From Ruminococcus sp. (lineage in GTDB: Bacteria; Bacillota; Clostridia; Oscillospirales; Ruminococcaceae), in assembly GCF_019417665.1 (NCBI RefSeq), contig NZ_DXUU01000011.1, positions 1 to 61,289 on the forward strand: 61,289 nucleotides of DNA. Reading direction: 5' to 3'. Position 1 is the stretch's first letter. Each line of letters starts with the position of its first letter. Below the pieces are notes generated by a model. The model made no database searches. It saw nothing but the letters and a program-made list of their open reading frames with translations, and was not told where the DNA came from. The translations under genes and the position numbers were made by a program. This document shows, in pieces, positions 8,932 through 17,555 of the stretch.

Positions 8932-9492
8932 CTATAGCAATTCCTGTAGCGTACGCTCTGTCTGGAACGCACCGCAGAAAGTTTTTGTGGTTGTCCGAGA
9001 AGAAACATTCCGGATTCCCCGGGCTGTCATGCAGCTATGAGAACCAGTGATGACCACACCCACATCCGGCGTATCTGCCGCCTCCATGAGGATTTCCGCA
9101 ATATCTCTTCCCAGCCGTTCCTGCAGTTGCAGCCGTCTGGCCGCCATATCACAGATACGTGCAATCTTACTCAGCCCGATGACCCGTTCTCGGGGGACAT
9201 ATGCCACATCGACTTTCATATCATACATCAACGCAAGATGATGCTCACAATAACTGAACACACTGATATCCTTTATTACCACAGCTGTCTGAGCCTGATT
9301 CGGATCAGGTGCTTCAAAGGTCTTGCCGAACATCTGTGCAATTTCATGATTGGAATATGCGATCCCGGCAAAGATCTCCTCATACATCCGTGCTACACGC
9401 TGAGGTGTTTCCTGGAGACCTTCCCGATCCGGGTCTTCCCCGATCGCCTCCAGAATTCCACGAATATGCTGTTCAATTGCCTTGGTATCCAC
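8932..9492 (-). CDS. folE: GTP cyclohydrolase I FolE
   Basis: It converts GTP to 7,8-dihydroneopterin triphosphate, the first step of both folate and queuosine synthesis. At 186 residues it has family length. The zinc and active-site motifs are visible: SYCEHHLALMYD (Cys and His ligands), YVPRERVIGLSKIAR, and SHSCMTARGIR near residue 155. It starts with GTG at 9492 after AAAGGAAG. Its place inside the que operon, next to QueD, shows that it supplies the deazapurine pathway here. Confidence 0.95.
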   Translation of the reverse strand: MDTKAIEQHIRGILEAIGEDPDREGLQETPQRVARMYEEIFAGIAYSNHEIAQMFGKTFEAPDPNQAQTAVVIKDISVFSYCEHHLALMYDMKVDVAYVPRERVIGLSKIARICDMAARRLQLQERLGRDIAEILMEAADTPDVGVVITGSHSCMTARGIRNVSSRTTTKTFCGAFQTERTLQELL

Positions 9493-9510
9493 TGTATCAC
9501 TTCCTTTTCT

Positions 9511-10176
9511 TCAGACACCGCGTGCCTGCGGATCCCAGATATATTTATGCAGCTGCAACTGAAGCCGGACACCGTTCAAGGTATGTTCCTTCAAAAAATC
9601 CACAATCTCTGCTGGCTCGATAGAGCCGAATACCGGGCTGAGATAGACCGTGCATCGAGCTGTCAGGGCATACTGCCGGATCACTTCTCTGGCACGTTCC
9701 AGATCAGCCGTATCCCCTACCACGAATTTCACCGTATCCTTGTTGTTCAGCAACAGGAAATTATCCGTCAGCATATGGGATTCCATTCCGCTGCCCGGCA
9801 ATTTATAGTCCATGGTGAAGCTAGGACGAAAGGATAGCGACGCAAAAGATTCCAGCGGAACACTACCGTTTGTCTCGATTTCCACACGATAACCCAGCGC
9901 ACTCAGTGCCGTGATCAATTCTTCGATTCCTGGCTGCAAAAGAGGCTCACCGCCAGTCAACGTCACCCGATGGATACCGGTACTCTGCACATACTGCACC
10001 AGTTGTTCTGCGGTCATGTTCTGCACCGGCGTGTCCTCCTGATTCGCCCACTTGGTATCACAAAAGCTGCACGACAAATTGCAGCCGCAGAACCGGATAA
10101 AAACTGCCAGTGCTCCGGCATTGACACCCTCTCCGTTAATGCTGACAAAGGTTTCTGCTACTGTAAACTGATTCAT
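9511..10176 (-). CDS. queE: 7-carboxy-7-deazaguanine synthase QueE
   Basis: This radical SAM enzyme converts 6-carboxy-tetrahydropterin to 7-carboxy-7-deazaguanine. The cluster motif CNLSCSFCDTKW (CX3CX2C) is present around residue 40, followed by TLTGGEPLLQPG. The start at 10176 (MNQFTVAE) was chosen because it lies 2 nt after the queD stop with GGGGTG upstream; an 8-residue longer version would overlap queD. Length is 221 residues. Confidence 0.95.
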   Translation of the reverse strand: MNQFTVAETFVSINGEGVNAGALAVFIRFCGCNLSCSFCDTKWANQEDTPVQNMTAEQLVQYVQSTGIHRVTLTGGEPLLQPGIEELITALSALGYRVEIETNGSVPLESFASLSFRPSFTMDYKLPGSGMESHMLTDNFLLLNNKDTVKFVVGDTADLERAREVIRQYALTARCTVYLSPVFGSIEPAEIVDFLKEHTLNGVRLQLQLHKYIWDPQARGV

Positions 10177-10178
10177 AC

Positions 10179-10598
10179 TCACACCCCATAAATCGCACAA
10201 TTTTCCGGCGTTTCATAGACAGCCACACGCCGTACCGGCAGACCCTCTGCCTGGAATTTCTCAAAAAAGCACTTTGCAAAATGTTCAGCAGTCGGACGAA
10301 ACGGCACTGCGATCAAGCGAAATCCCTCAGCCAGCAATGCCTCAATAGTCGTGCTCTGCAAAGATCCCTCTTCATAGATCAGCGCATGATCATAACTGTC
10401 CGCCAGGGTGCGCACAGCTTTTTTCACATCGCCGAAATCCAGAACCATACCACGCTGTACGCCCTCTTCCTGCAAGTTCTCTGCCCCAACAGTCACTTCC
10501 ACGCACCAGTGATGGCCATGGAGATTGGAGCACTTTCCCTCATATCCTGCCAGGAAATGCGCACTATCAAATGAAGCCGATGTTTTCAACTCATACAT
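10179..10598 (-). CDS. queD: 6-carboxy-tetrahydropterin synthase QueD
   Basis: This PTPS-family enzyme converts dihydroneopterin triphosphate to 6-carboxy-5,6,7,8-tetrahydropterin. The zinc histidines and catalytic residues are seen in FDSAHFLAGYEGKCSNLHGH, and YDHALIYEE carries the conserved His region. I place the start at 10598 (MYELKTSASFDSAHF), where GGGGGA lies 7 nt upstream, rather than at the longer ATG at 10625. It is the first gene of the que operon, directly behind a riboswitch-like leader and attenuator. Confidence 0.92.
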   Translation of the reverse strand: MYELKTSASFDSAHFLAGYEGKCSNLHGHHWCVEVTVGAENLQEEGVQRGMVLDFGDVKKAVRTLADSYDHALIYEEGSLQSTTIEALLAEGFRLIAVPFRPTAEHFAKCFFEKFQAEGLPVRRVAVYETPENCAIYGV

Positions 10599-10644
10599 AG
10601 GAATGTCCCCCATATTCAAAGTCACTGCACCTGCATCCTGCTAT

Positions 10645-10676
10645 AAAAAATGCAGCCGTCCTTACAACGGCTGCAT
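10645..10676 (-). terminator. Attenuator hairpin in the que leader
   Basis: ATGCAGCCGT pairs with ACGGCTGCAT, followed by TTTTTT, upstream of queD. The leader also holds GCATCCG (just after the aptamer tail), which is complementary to CGGATGC at the base of this hairpin and could act as antiterminator. Confidence 0.8.
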
Positions 10677-10725
10677 CCGGTTTTACATACATATTATACA
10701 TACATATCAAACAATATTTCGGATG

Positions 10726-10767
10726 CCCTGGTTTTGTTTTACGACAGGATGGCGCAAGCGAACTGTC
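10726..10767 (-). promoter_or_regulatory. Probable preQ1-I riboswitch aptamer
   Basis: Stem GACAG/CTGTC encloses a C/U-rich loop (TTCGCTTGCGCCATC) and is followed by an A-rich tail ending ACAAAACCAGG. This is the compact H-type pseudoknot layout of preQ1-I aptamers. Loop CTTG can pair with tail CAGG to form P2. It stands between the que promoter and an attenuator and controls a preQ1 operon. I recognised it by eye; a covariance-model match is needed to confirm the class. Confidence 0.65.
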
Positions 10768-10798
10768 AAATCTCATAAAAAGAATATTTTCTTTTCAT

Positions 10799-10827
10799 AG
10801 TATAACACATGGGCAAACGAATGTCAA
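10799..10827 (-). promoter_or_regulatory. Promoter of the que operon
   Basis: TTGACA (10822-10827), a 17-nt spacer and TATACT (10799-10804). The transcript would begin about 10792, leaving a leader of about 195 nt before queD. Confidence 0.85.
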
Positions 10828-10836
10828 GGCTTAATT

Positions 10837-11349
10837 TTACGATTCCTCCGGCGGAACGTAGGTCGGTGCATTCTTGGGACTGCTTCCCTTTACCACAGCG
10901 TGGTAATAGGAATATGTCATGGGGATGGCTTCTGCACGTACCAGATCACAGTCTGTCACTTCGCCAAGAAAAATGGTGTGAGTTCCGGCATCCATGGTCT
11001 GTACGACCTGGCAAGTCATCCATGCCATTGCACCGTCCGGCACTGGCATATCCTCCTGCATGGTATAGGACACCTCTGCAAACTTATCCGCATCCCGGCT
11101 GGAGCGATAGCCAAAACCGCCGATGAGGGACGGCTCCGTATCTGTAGCAAGAATGGAAAGGGCAAACTTTCCACTTTCCACAATCTGGTCATGGGTCGCA
11201 TTGTCGTGATTGATGCTGACTGCGATCCGTGCCGGCGAAGAGGTGATCTGCATGGCACTGTTTGCCACACAGCCGTACAGTTTTTCTCCATTTGCTGTTG
11301 TCACAATGTACACGCCATAGGACAACTTCTGCAATGCTTTACGATTCAT
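10837..11349 (-). CDS. Flavin reductase-like FMN-binding protein
   Basis: This 170-residue split-barrel protein starts MNRKALQKLSYGVYIVTTANGEKLYGCVANSAMQI, typical of the flavin-reductase-like (flavoredoxin) family. Members bind FMN and pass electrons between NAD(P)H, rubredoxin or other partners in anaerobes, often in oxygen or nitric oxide defence. No rubredoxin or flavodiiron domain is fused here. It follows the GH9 gene by 17 nt on the same strand, so it may be read through from it. The que promoter lies just beyond its stop. The physiological partner is unknown. Confidence 0.85.
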   Translation of the reverse strand: MNRKALQKLSYGVYIVTTANGEKLYGCVANSAMQITSSPARIAVSINHDNATHDQIVESGKFALSILATDTEPSLIGGFGYRSSRDADKFAEVSYTMQEDMPVPDGAMAWMTCQVVQTMDAGTHTIFLGEVTDCDLVRAEAIPMTYSYYHAVVKGSSPKNAPTYVPPEES

Positions 11350-11366
11350 AATCCAATCCTCCCAAA

Positions 11367-13511
11367 TTATTCTGCACCGGGGCCGATAGAGGTGACAATG
11401 TGCACCAGGAACTTCAGCAGCAGAATGGCGTCATCGCCGTTTACTTCATTATCCACCTTGCAGTCTGCATTTTTCATGGCTGCATCGTTCAGCGTCACAG
11501 CGCCGGAAACCTTTTTATTCAGTAGAACAGCGTCAGTGATGTCAATGCGTCCGTCTAGATTGACATCACCGTAGAGAACAGAACCTCCGTGATTGCCGGA
11601 AGTCTCCGTGGTGGTTTCTGTCGTTGTTACGGTTGTTGTCTGCTCTGTTGATTCTGTGGTCACTGTTCCATCGGAAACCGTGATCATCAAAGATGCCATG
11701 CCTGCATATATCATGGCACTACCTTCACTCTTTGCCAGAATTTCTGCCGTATTACCGTCAGTGGAGATAATCTCAAGAATATTTGAATCAGAGGAAGACC
11801 ATTCCGCACTGTCTCCAAAGGCTGTATTGAACCGTAATTCCGCTGTTTCACCCACATTCATACTCGAAGGACCGCTGATAGAATCTACCGGATCTACATT
11901 GATATCTTGTGTAGTTTCAGTGGTATCCTCTGTCGTGGAAGTTGTGGTTTCCTCGGTGGTGGTGGTAGTTGTTGTCTCTTCTGTTTCAGTGGTAGTTTCT
12001 TCTGTTGTAGTAGTTGTCACTTCTTCTGTCGTGGTTGTACCTGGGATAACTGGCTCTTCTCCGTTTGCAACTGCAACTTCAGACGGATATACTGTGACCT
12101 CATCACCGATCTCCGCAACGACCTCACCAGTGCCGTAAGCTGCAAACAATCCGGCAGCAGCGCCTACCAGACCGATCTGATAGTCCAGAGCAACTTCGTT
12201 GGAAGTCGCATCCTTTGCAGAATGATTGTATGTGGTAAAGTCAGAGCTTGTGGGACCGCCTACCAATGCGCCGTACAAAGTATGACCGCCTGTGGATGCA
12301 TAATCGCCGTTCCAGGAATTCCACTCATGCCAGTCAGAGCTTACTGTCAGATTTGAAGCGGCACGGTGGTGAGGTGAAGTTGCGGACAGAGAATTATAGC
12401 CAACGACCAGGCAGACATTGGCATTGTTATCGCCCAGAATATAATTCATCTGCTTCTTGCACCACTCGGAATAATCCTTTCCCGATTCTGCACTATGCTT
12501 CGTACATACCAGCGCACAGAGCTGCATCAGGGTATTGTGTCTTGCGCTGCCCCAGCTGTTCATAACATAGAACTGGCTCTGGTTTGCGTTCACCTTTGTG
12601 TCAATATAATTGACCGCATTGCTCCAATTACCGGTGATCTCTGCGTTGATGATCGCAGCGCCGAGCCATGCATTACCGTAATAATAGTCATTCGTCCAGC
12701 TGTTGGTACTACTAGTGTATTTGCTGTTTTCCGTCAGATATGCATCCTCACCTGTTGCCAAATACATCCAGCCAGCTGCCCAGGAGATGTCGTCCTGTAC
12801 ATCCTTGTCTTCATAGGTGCTTTCCTCATAAGTCATGGTACGATACTTCGCAGCAAAATTATAAAGGGCTGTTGCATAGGTCAGATCCTCTTCGTTACCG
12901 GAGATCATATAATTCTGTGCCAGTGCAGCCGCATACTGTGCAGCAACATTGCTGGCACCATTTGTAGTGGAATAAGTCTCACTGCTGTCATGATCCCACA
13001 TGGTTTCCGGCGCACACCAAGTCGAATGGTCTTTGCCATCGTTTCCGACCTCATAAACAAAGGAGGTCACTTCCCCATTGGACAATGTCGTAGAATTTTT
13101 GAAGAAATCACAAAAATAATCCATGACCACCTGATAGTGCTCTGTTGTACCGGTTTTCTGGAACTGATCTTCATATTCATAATACATCCAGCCCAGCGTA
13201 GAAGCCGTGAAGCCAGCAGTCAAACCACACTTGATACCGTCTCCTGCATCGTGAAAGCCACCTTCTGCCACATCACCTGCATGACAGTCATCACGCCAAG
13301 AAAATGCGCTTGTCTCCCCAACTTCGCCGCCACACATGTTGGCATCAAAAAAATACAGAGAATACTGAAGCAGCTTTGCATAGTTGTCCAGCCCCAGATC
13401 CTCAGCAGATGCCGTGAAGCCCGTTGCTGCAGACATCGTCCCTGTCACCGCAAGAACACCGGCAGACAATGCTGCCATTACCCGATTTCTCCATTTCGAT
13501 CCAATCTTCAT
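11367..13511 (-). CDS. Secreted GH9 endoglucanase with dockerin
   Basis: This 714-residue protein has a signal peptide (basic start, hydrophobic core, cut near TASA at residues 33-36). The GH9 (alpha/alpha)6 catalytic domain spans about 38-460, with the Asp pair in DAGD (D88, D91), the HHR motif at 381-383 and the catalytic acid E439 in NEVALDY. A long Thr/Glu linker (490-535), an Ig-like (BIG2-type) domain (~538-615), a second Thr linker and a C-terminal dockerin follow. The dockerin (~646-708) has two calcium-binding repeats starting DVNLDGRIDITDA and DCKVDNEVNGDDA. GH9 enzymes cleave beta-1,4-glucan with inversion; the dockerin implies attachment to a cellulosome scaffoldin outside the cell. 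Confidence 0.94.
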   Translation of the reverse strand: MKIGSKWRNRVMAALSAGVLAVTGTMSAATGFTASAEDLGLDNYAKLLQYSLYFFDANMCGGEVGETSAFSWRDDCHAGDVAEGGFHDAGDGIKCGLTAGFTASTLGWMYYEYEDQFQKTGTTEHYQVVMDYFCDFFKNSTTLSNGEVTSFVYEVGNDGKDHSTWCAPETMWDHDSSETYSTTNGASNVAAQYAAALAQNYMISGNEEDLTYATALYNFAAKYRTMTYEESTYEDKDVQDDISWAAGWMYLATGEDAYLTENSKYTSSTNSWTNDYYYGNAWLGAAIINAEITGNWSNAVNYIDTKVNANQSQFYVMNSWGSARHNTLMQLCALVCTKHSAESGKDYSEWCKKQMNYILGDNNANVCLVVGYNSLSATSPHHRAASNLTVSSDWHEWNSWNGDYASTGGHTLYGALVGGPTSSDFTTYNHSAKDATSNEVALDYQIGLVGAAAGLFAAYGTGEVVAEIGDEVTVYPSEVAVANGEEPVIPGTTTTEEVTTTTTEETTTETEETTTTTTTEETTTSTTEDTTETTQDINVDPVDSISGPSSMNVGETAELRFNTAFGDSAEWSSSDSNILEIISTDGNTAEILAKSEGSAMIYAGMASLMITVSDGTVTTESTEQTTTVTTTETTTETSGNHGGSVLYGDVNLDGRIDITDAVLLNKKVSGAVTLNDAAMKNADCKVDNEVNGDDAILLLKFLVHIVTSIGPGAE

Positions 13512-13545
13512 TTGTCATATCACTCCTAATTCAATTTCAAGACGA

Positions 13546-13560
13546 TGTACATTTCGTACA
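13546..13560. promoter_or_regulatory. Candidate operator TGTA-N7-TACA in GH9 leader
   Basis: TGTACATTTCGTACA is an inverted repeat about 25-40 nt after the expected GH9 start site. A site of the same form lies at the start of the GH26 gene (21901-21915). Confidence 0.5.
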
Positions 13561-13589
13561 ATACGCCGTCAGATATTGTGGATAGTTTT

Positions 13590-13618
13590 ATCATACCATG
13601 ATTTTTCAAATTTGTCAA
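13590..13618 (-). promoter_or_regulatory. Promoter of the GH9 gene
   Basis: TTGACA (13613-13618), a 17-nt spacer and TATGAT (13590-13595). Confidence 0.8.
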
Positions 13619-13655
13619 GATAATCTAATGTGGATTTTTTCAATTTTACATACAT

Positions 13656-13692
13656 GCAAAAATTGGCGCTGCACAAGCAACGCCAATTTTTA
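13656..13692 (-). terminator. Terminator of the DUF2325 gene
   Basis: AAAATTGGCG pairs with CGCCAATTTT (13658-13691) with T-runs on both strands. Confidence 0.85.
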
Positions 13693-13698
13693 TAAAGC

Positions 13699-14010
13699 CT
13701 ACCCTTCCACAGGTTCCATTCCATGTTCTCCCAATAAAGAGCGTAAGGCGGAAATGCTGCTGCTCTGTACCCTTGCAATGGGAATGGCGTTCTTTTTTGC
13801 TGCCTTTACAGCACCCTGTACCATCTTGTGAGAAACCGTCCGGGTAAACAGAATCATCAGATCCGGCGATCCGATTTTCTTTTCGATAGGTCCCGTCTCC
13901 TTGGGAAACACCTTTGCAGTACAACCGTGCACCGTACAGACATCAGCATACTGCCGACTCATCCGTTCATTGCCGCCAATGATCACAACACTCATATCTT
14001 CACATCTCAA
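13699..14010 (-). CDS. DUF2325 domain protein
   Basis: This 103-residue protein matches the DUF2325 family by its start MSVVIIGGNERM, a Rossmann-like first strand and loop, and by the central DLMILFTRTVSHKMV and C-terminal PIARVQSSSISAL. Function is not established; family members often sit near metal transport or regulatory genes. I kept the ATG at 14010 because AAAGG lies 5 nt upstream; the next ATG (13995) has no suitable site. It has its own promoter overlapped by a dyad that looks like an operator. Confidence 0.8.
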   Translation of the reverse strand: MRCEDMSVVIIGGNERMSRQYADVCTVHGCTAKVFPKETGPIEKKIGSPDLMILFTRTVSHKMVQGAVKAAKKNAIPIARVQSSSISALRSLLGEHGMEPVEG

Positions 14011-14091
14011 CCTTTCTCAGATAAATTTCTGGAAGCCAAGCTATCCTCTTTCGCAGAAGCTGCATACACAATCGGAGATCTCTTCTATTCG

Positions 14092-14107
14092 GTTAGCATT
14101 GACTAAC
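14092..14107. promoter_or_regulatory. Candidate operator GTTAG-N6-CTAAC
   Basis: This inverted repeat begins 4 nt downstream of the -10 box of the DUF2325 promoter, covering the start site. The form recalls DtxR/MntR-type metal repressor boxes, but the match is loose. Confidence 0.45.
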
Positions 14108-14110
14108 TAT

Positions 14111-14139
14111 AGAATATCATAGAATTCGTCGTTTGTCAA
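14111..14139 (-). promoter_or_regulatory. Promoter of the DUF2325 gene
   Basis: TTGACA (14134-14139), a 17-nt spacer and TATTCT (14111-14116). The rest of the 14011-14391 gap holds only the divergent symporter promoter and a short unremarkable leader. Confidence 0.75.
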
Positions 14140-14241
14140 GCACTTTTTTCAAGTTTTTTGCCCACAAACTAAAAAATCATACATTCTGCATAAGAATCCC
14201 GCCCATTTACCGACAATATTCCCGAATTTCTATAAAAAGGG

Positions 14242-14270
14242 TTGACAAAATTCAACAGCGCAATTATAAT
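14242..14270 (+). promoter_or_regulatory. Promoter of the SSS symporter gene
   Basis: Consensus TTGACA (14242-14247), a 17-nt spacer and TATAAT (14265-14270). A leader of about 115 nt follows, with small hairpins but no riboswitch I recognise. Confidence 0.85.
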
Positions 14271-14391
14271 GAATAGCGTGCTTTCTGACGTAATCAGTTT
14301 CGTCAAAGCTGCACAAAATTACCAAAGGCGTTCTGACAGATGTTTTGCCCTGTCCGCTGCGCTTTAATATTTTAAACACAAGGAGAAGAAT

Positions 14392-15981
14392 ATGACAACC
14401 GCAATTACAATTGGAATGATCATCATCTATGTTGCCATCATGATGGGGATCGGCGTTTACACCGCCAAACAGACACATTCTGTAAATGATTTCGTCCTGG
14501 GCGGACGCAACGTAGGCTCCTGGCTCACAGCATTTGCCTATGGCACATCTTATTTTTCCGCTGTGGTATTCATTGGCTATGCCGGACAATTCGGCTGGAC
14601 ATACGGCATTTCCGCCGCATGGATCGGCGTGGGCAATGCAATTCTGGGCAGTCTGCTGGCGTGGATCGTCCTGGGACGGCGCACACGCATTATGACCCAG
14701 TCTCTGGGGGCTAAGACCATGCCGGAATATTTCGAGCGCCGCTGGAACTCCAAAGCACTGAAGATCGCCGCAGCCATCATTGTGTTTATCTTTCTCATTC
14801 CCTACACTGCATCGGTATACAACGGACTATCCCGTCTGTTCAACATGGCATTTCAGATCGAATCAGAAGGTGCCTATAAGATCATTATCGTAGTAATGGC
14901 ACTGCTCACCGCCATTTATGTCATTCTCGGCGGCTATGCAGCTACCGCCATCAACGACTTTATCCAGGGCATCGTTATGCTCATCGGCATTGCAGCCGTA
15001 GTCATCTGCACGATCCAGAACCAGGGCGGCTGGACAGAGGCAGTGGCTTCTCTGGGGGAAATCGAAGTCAACAGCAAGATCAACACCCTCAACTCCGTCT
15101 TTGGACCGGATCCTTTAAACCTGCTGGGTGTAGTTATCCTGACATCTCTGGGCACCTGGGGACTGCCCCAGATGGTACATAAATTCTATGCCATCAAGAG
15201 TGAAAATGCCATCAAAAAAGGCGCTGTGATCTCCACACTGTTTGCTCTGGTAGTTGCCGGCGGTTCCTATTTGTTGGGCGGTTTCGATCGGTTGTTCTGC
15301 ACACTGGACAGCAATGAAAGCGGTAAGGCCCTCATTTCTACCCTGTCCAACGGCAAACCGGAATATGATGCCATGATTCCGTCACTCCTGAACACAGCGC
15401 TGCCGGATCTGCTCATCGGACTGGTAGTTGTTCTGGTACTGTCTGCATCCATGTCTACCCTTTCTTCCCTGGTACTGACATCCAGTTCTACTCTGACCAT
15501 TGATCTGATCTGCCCAAACATGAAAAAATGCTCGGAGAAAAAGGAAATGATCATCATGCGTATTCTGATTGCCGTATTCCTGATCGTTTCGGTGCTGATT
15601 GCATTCAACAAGAACGCCTCTATTTCCACCCTCATGTCCTATTCTTGGGGAGCACTTGCTGGTGCATTCCTGGGACCATTTATGTATGGTCTGTTCAGTA
15701 AAAAAGTTACAAAGTCGGCTGTTTGGACAAGCTTTATCACTGGCGTAGGACTAACTCTGGTGCATATGTTCCTGTTCGGCTTCGGCTGGTTTCCAGAGCT
15801 TTCTAAGGCAGCAGCAAGCTTTCCATTAAATCTGGCATCTCCCATTAACGCCGGTGCAGTTGCCATGATTCTTTCTCTGATCTTGGTGCCTCTTGTCAGT
15901 GCCTGCACAAAAGTAAAGGACACGGCTTATGTAGAAGAAGTATTCCAGTGCTATGCAGTGAAATCAGAAAAAGCAGAATAA
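14392..15981 (+). CDS. Sodium:solute symporter (SSS family, PutP-like)
   Basis: This 529-residue protein has about 13 membrane spans. The N-terminal region shows the SSS pattern NDFVLGGRNVGSWLTAFAYGTSYFSAVVFIGYAGQFG. The later segment GTWGLPQMVHKFYAIK and the SSS signature-like LVVVLVLSASMSTLSSLVLTSSS (about residues 345-370) carry Ser/Thr Na+-site residues. These carriers use a Na+ gradient to import small solutes such as proline or other organic acids and amines. The substrate cannot be assigned. GGAG lies 6 nt before the ATG, and the gene stands alone behind a consensus promoter. Confidence 0.9.
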   Translation: MTTAITIGMIIIYVAIMMGIGVYTAKQTHSVNDFVLGGRNVGSWLTAFAYGTSYFSAVVFIGYAGQFGWTYGISAAWIGVGNAILGSLLAWIVLGRRTRIMTQSLGAKTMPEYFERRWNSKALKIAAAIIVFIFLIPYTASVYNGLSRLFNMAFQIESEGAYKIIIVVMALLTAIYVILGGYAATAINDFIQGIVMLIGIAAVVICTIQNQGGWTEAVASLGEIEVNSKINTLNSVFGPDPLNLLGVVILTSLGTWGLPQMVHKFYAIKSENAIKKGAVISTLFALVVAGGSYLLGGFDRLFCTLDSNESGKALISTLSNGKPEYDAMIPSLLNTALPDLLIGLVVVLVLSASMSTLSSLVLTSSSTLTIDLICPNMKKCSEKKEMIIMRILIAVFLIVSVLIAFNKNASISTLMSYSWGALAGAFLGPFMYGLFSKKVTKSAVWTSFITGVGLTLVHMFLFGFGWFPELSKAAASFPLNLASPINAGAVAMILSLILVPLVSACTKVKDTAYVEEVFQCYAVKSEKAE

Positions 15982-16075
15982 TGCGGTCTTTATCACGCTG
16001 TCACTGAATTGTAACCTATTTGTTATGACAAAGTTCTTGAAAATTCGATCAAATTCTTTTATCATATAATGTAAG

Positions 16076-16097
16076 ACACCCCGCTTGTCGGGGTGTT
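16076..16097 (+). terminator. Hairpin between SSS symporter and MBOAT gene
   Basis: ACACCCCG pairs with CGGGGTGT, followed by a weak T stretch. It may end the symporter transcript. A TATAAT at 16065-16070 just before it means it could instead form the 5' end of the MBOAT mRNA. Confidence 0.5.
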
Positions 16098-16127
16098 ATT
16101 GTTATGATATAATGGGAGAGTCAGCCT

Positions 16128-17534
16128 ATGGTTTTCAGCACAATCGAATTTTTGTTTCAATTCCTGCCTCTTTTTCTTCTGGGGTATTATCTCACACCAA
16201 CCAAATACCGTAATATTACCCTGATTATTGGCAGCTTGATTTTTTATGCCATCGGCAGCGGCTGGTATACCCTGCTGCTTTTGCTGTCGCTTTTTGTGAA
16301 CTACAGGCTGTCCCGATTTTTCAGCGGTTCGCATTCCAGAGACCCCCAACGATCCAAACAATTTTTTATCATTGGTTTAGTATATAATTTCGGAACGTTA
16401 GTCTTTTTTAAATACACCAATTTTCTCATCGAAAATCTCAATACACTGCTTTCCGTTTTCCATGTCGTGATACCAGAAGTCAATCTGGTAATGCCCCTGG
16501 GCATCAGCTTCTACACCTTCCAGATCACCTCGTATCTCATTGACGTATACACAGGAAAAATCAAACCTGCACGGAATATATTGGATCTAGGGACATATAT
16601 GTGCATGTTCCCCCAGCTGATCTCCGGTCCCATCTGCTGCTACAGCGAAATTGCACCGCAACTGCGGAACCGTCATGTGAATGTGCGGCTTTTAGAAGAA
16701 GGCATGGAGACTTTCGTCCTGGGACTTGGTGCAAAAACGCTCCTCGCCAACCCTATGGGTGGACTCTGGAACAATTTAACCGTCATTGGCTTTGACAGCA
16801 TTTCCACGCCCTATGCATGGCTTGGAGCATTTGCCTACAGTTTTCAGATCTACTTCGACTTCTCCGGCTATTCCATGATGGCTATCGGCGTGGGAAAAAT
16901 GCTGGGCTTCGATTTGCCCCAAAACTTCAATCTGCCCTACATGTCCAGCTCCGCTTCAGAATTCTGGCGCAGATGGCATATTACGCTAGGACGCTGGTTC
17001 CGCAATTACATCTATATTCCCCTTGGCGGCAATCGACAGGGCAAATGGAAAACCATGCGCAATATGCTGGCGGTCTGGGCATTCACAGGGCTGTGGCACG
17101 GCGCAAGTTGGAACTACGTTCTCTGGGGACTAATTTTCTTTGTGCTCCTGACTCTGGAAAAGAATGTCTACGGCAAGCTTCTAGAACGTACCCATATTCT
17201 GAAACACCTCTACATTATCTTTCTAATTCCCCTCACCTGGATGGTCTTTGCCATTCCGGACATGCACCAACTTGGCACCTATTTCACTCGGCTTTTCCCC
17301 TTCCTTTCCTCCGGAGAGATACAATCCAATACACGTGACGTCATGCTGGCACTAAGCAGCTATTGGAAGATCCTGATCCCCTGCGTTTTATTCTGTACAC
17401 CGCTCCCCCTGCACTATTACAAAAAATACCAAAAAAGTGGTTTCTGCATCCTGGTTCTCCTTTTTATCTTTATCTTTGCAATCCGTGCCATGATGACGCA
17501 GACCAACAATCCGTTTTTGTATTTCCAGTTCTGA
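16128..17534 (+). CDS. MBOAT-family O-acyltransferase (AlgI/DltB-like)
   Basis: This 468-residue multispan protein begins MVFSTIEFLFQFLPLFLLGYYL, typical of AlgI-like MBOAT proteins. Conserved features include LGISFYTFQITSYLIDVY, DFSGYSMMAIGVGKMLGF, FWRRWHITLGRWFRNYIYIPLGGNR, and the catalytic histidine in FTGLWHGASWNYVLWG. The family moves acyl (often acetyl) groups across the membrane onto extracellular polymers. The next gene, 21 nt downstream, encodes a membrane-anchored SGNH hydrolase, the usual partner that completes transfer. The polymer (cell-wall glycan, peptidoglycan or exopolysaccharide) is unknown. Confidence 0.92.
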   Translation: MVFSTIEFLFQFLPLFLLGYYLTPTKYRNITLIIGSLIFYAIGSGWYTLLLLLSLFVNYRLSRFFSGSHSRDPQRSKQFFIIGLVYNFGTLVFFKYTNFLIENLNTLLSVFHVVIPEVNLVMPLGISFYTFQITSYLIDVYTGKIKPARNILDLGTYMCMFPQLISGPICCYSEIAPQLRNRHVNVRLLEEGMETFVLGLGAKTLLANPMGGLWNNLTVIGFDSISTPYAWLGAFAYSFQIYFDFSGYSMMAIGVGKMLGFDLPQNFNLPYMSSSASEFWRRWHITLGRWFRNYIYIPLGGNRQGKWKTMRNMLAVWAFTGLWHGASWNYVLWGLIFFVLLTLEKNVYGKLLERTHILKHLYIIFLIPLTWMVFAIPDMHQLGTYFTRLFPFLSSGEIQSNTRDVMLALSSYWKILIPCVLFCTPLPLHYYKKYQKSGFCILVLLFIFIFAIRAMMTQTNNPFLYFQF

Positions 17535-17555
17535 TAAGAAGAAAGGAGTATTGCA

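Noticed and set aside
16037..16070. Strong promoter for the MBOAT gene
   Set aside because: TATAAT at 16065-16070 is good, but the only TTGAAA lies 22 nt upstream, too far for a standard promoter.
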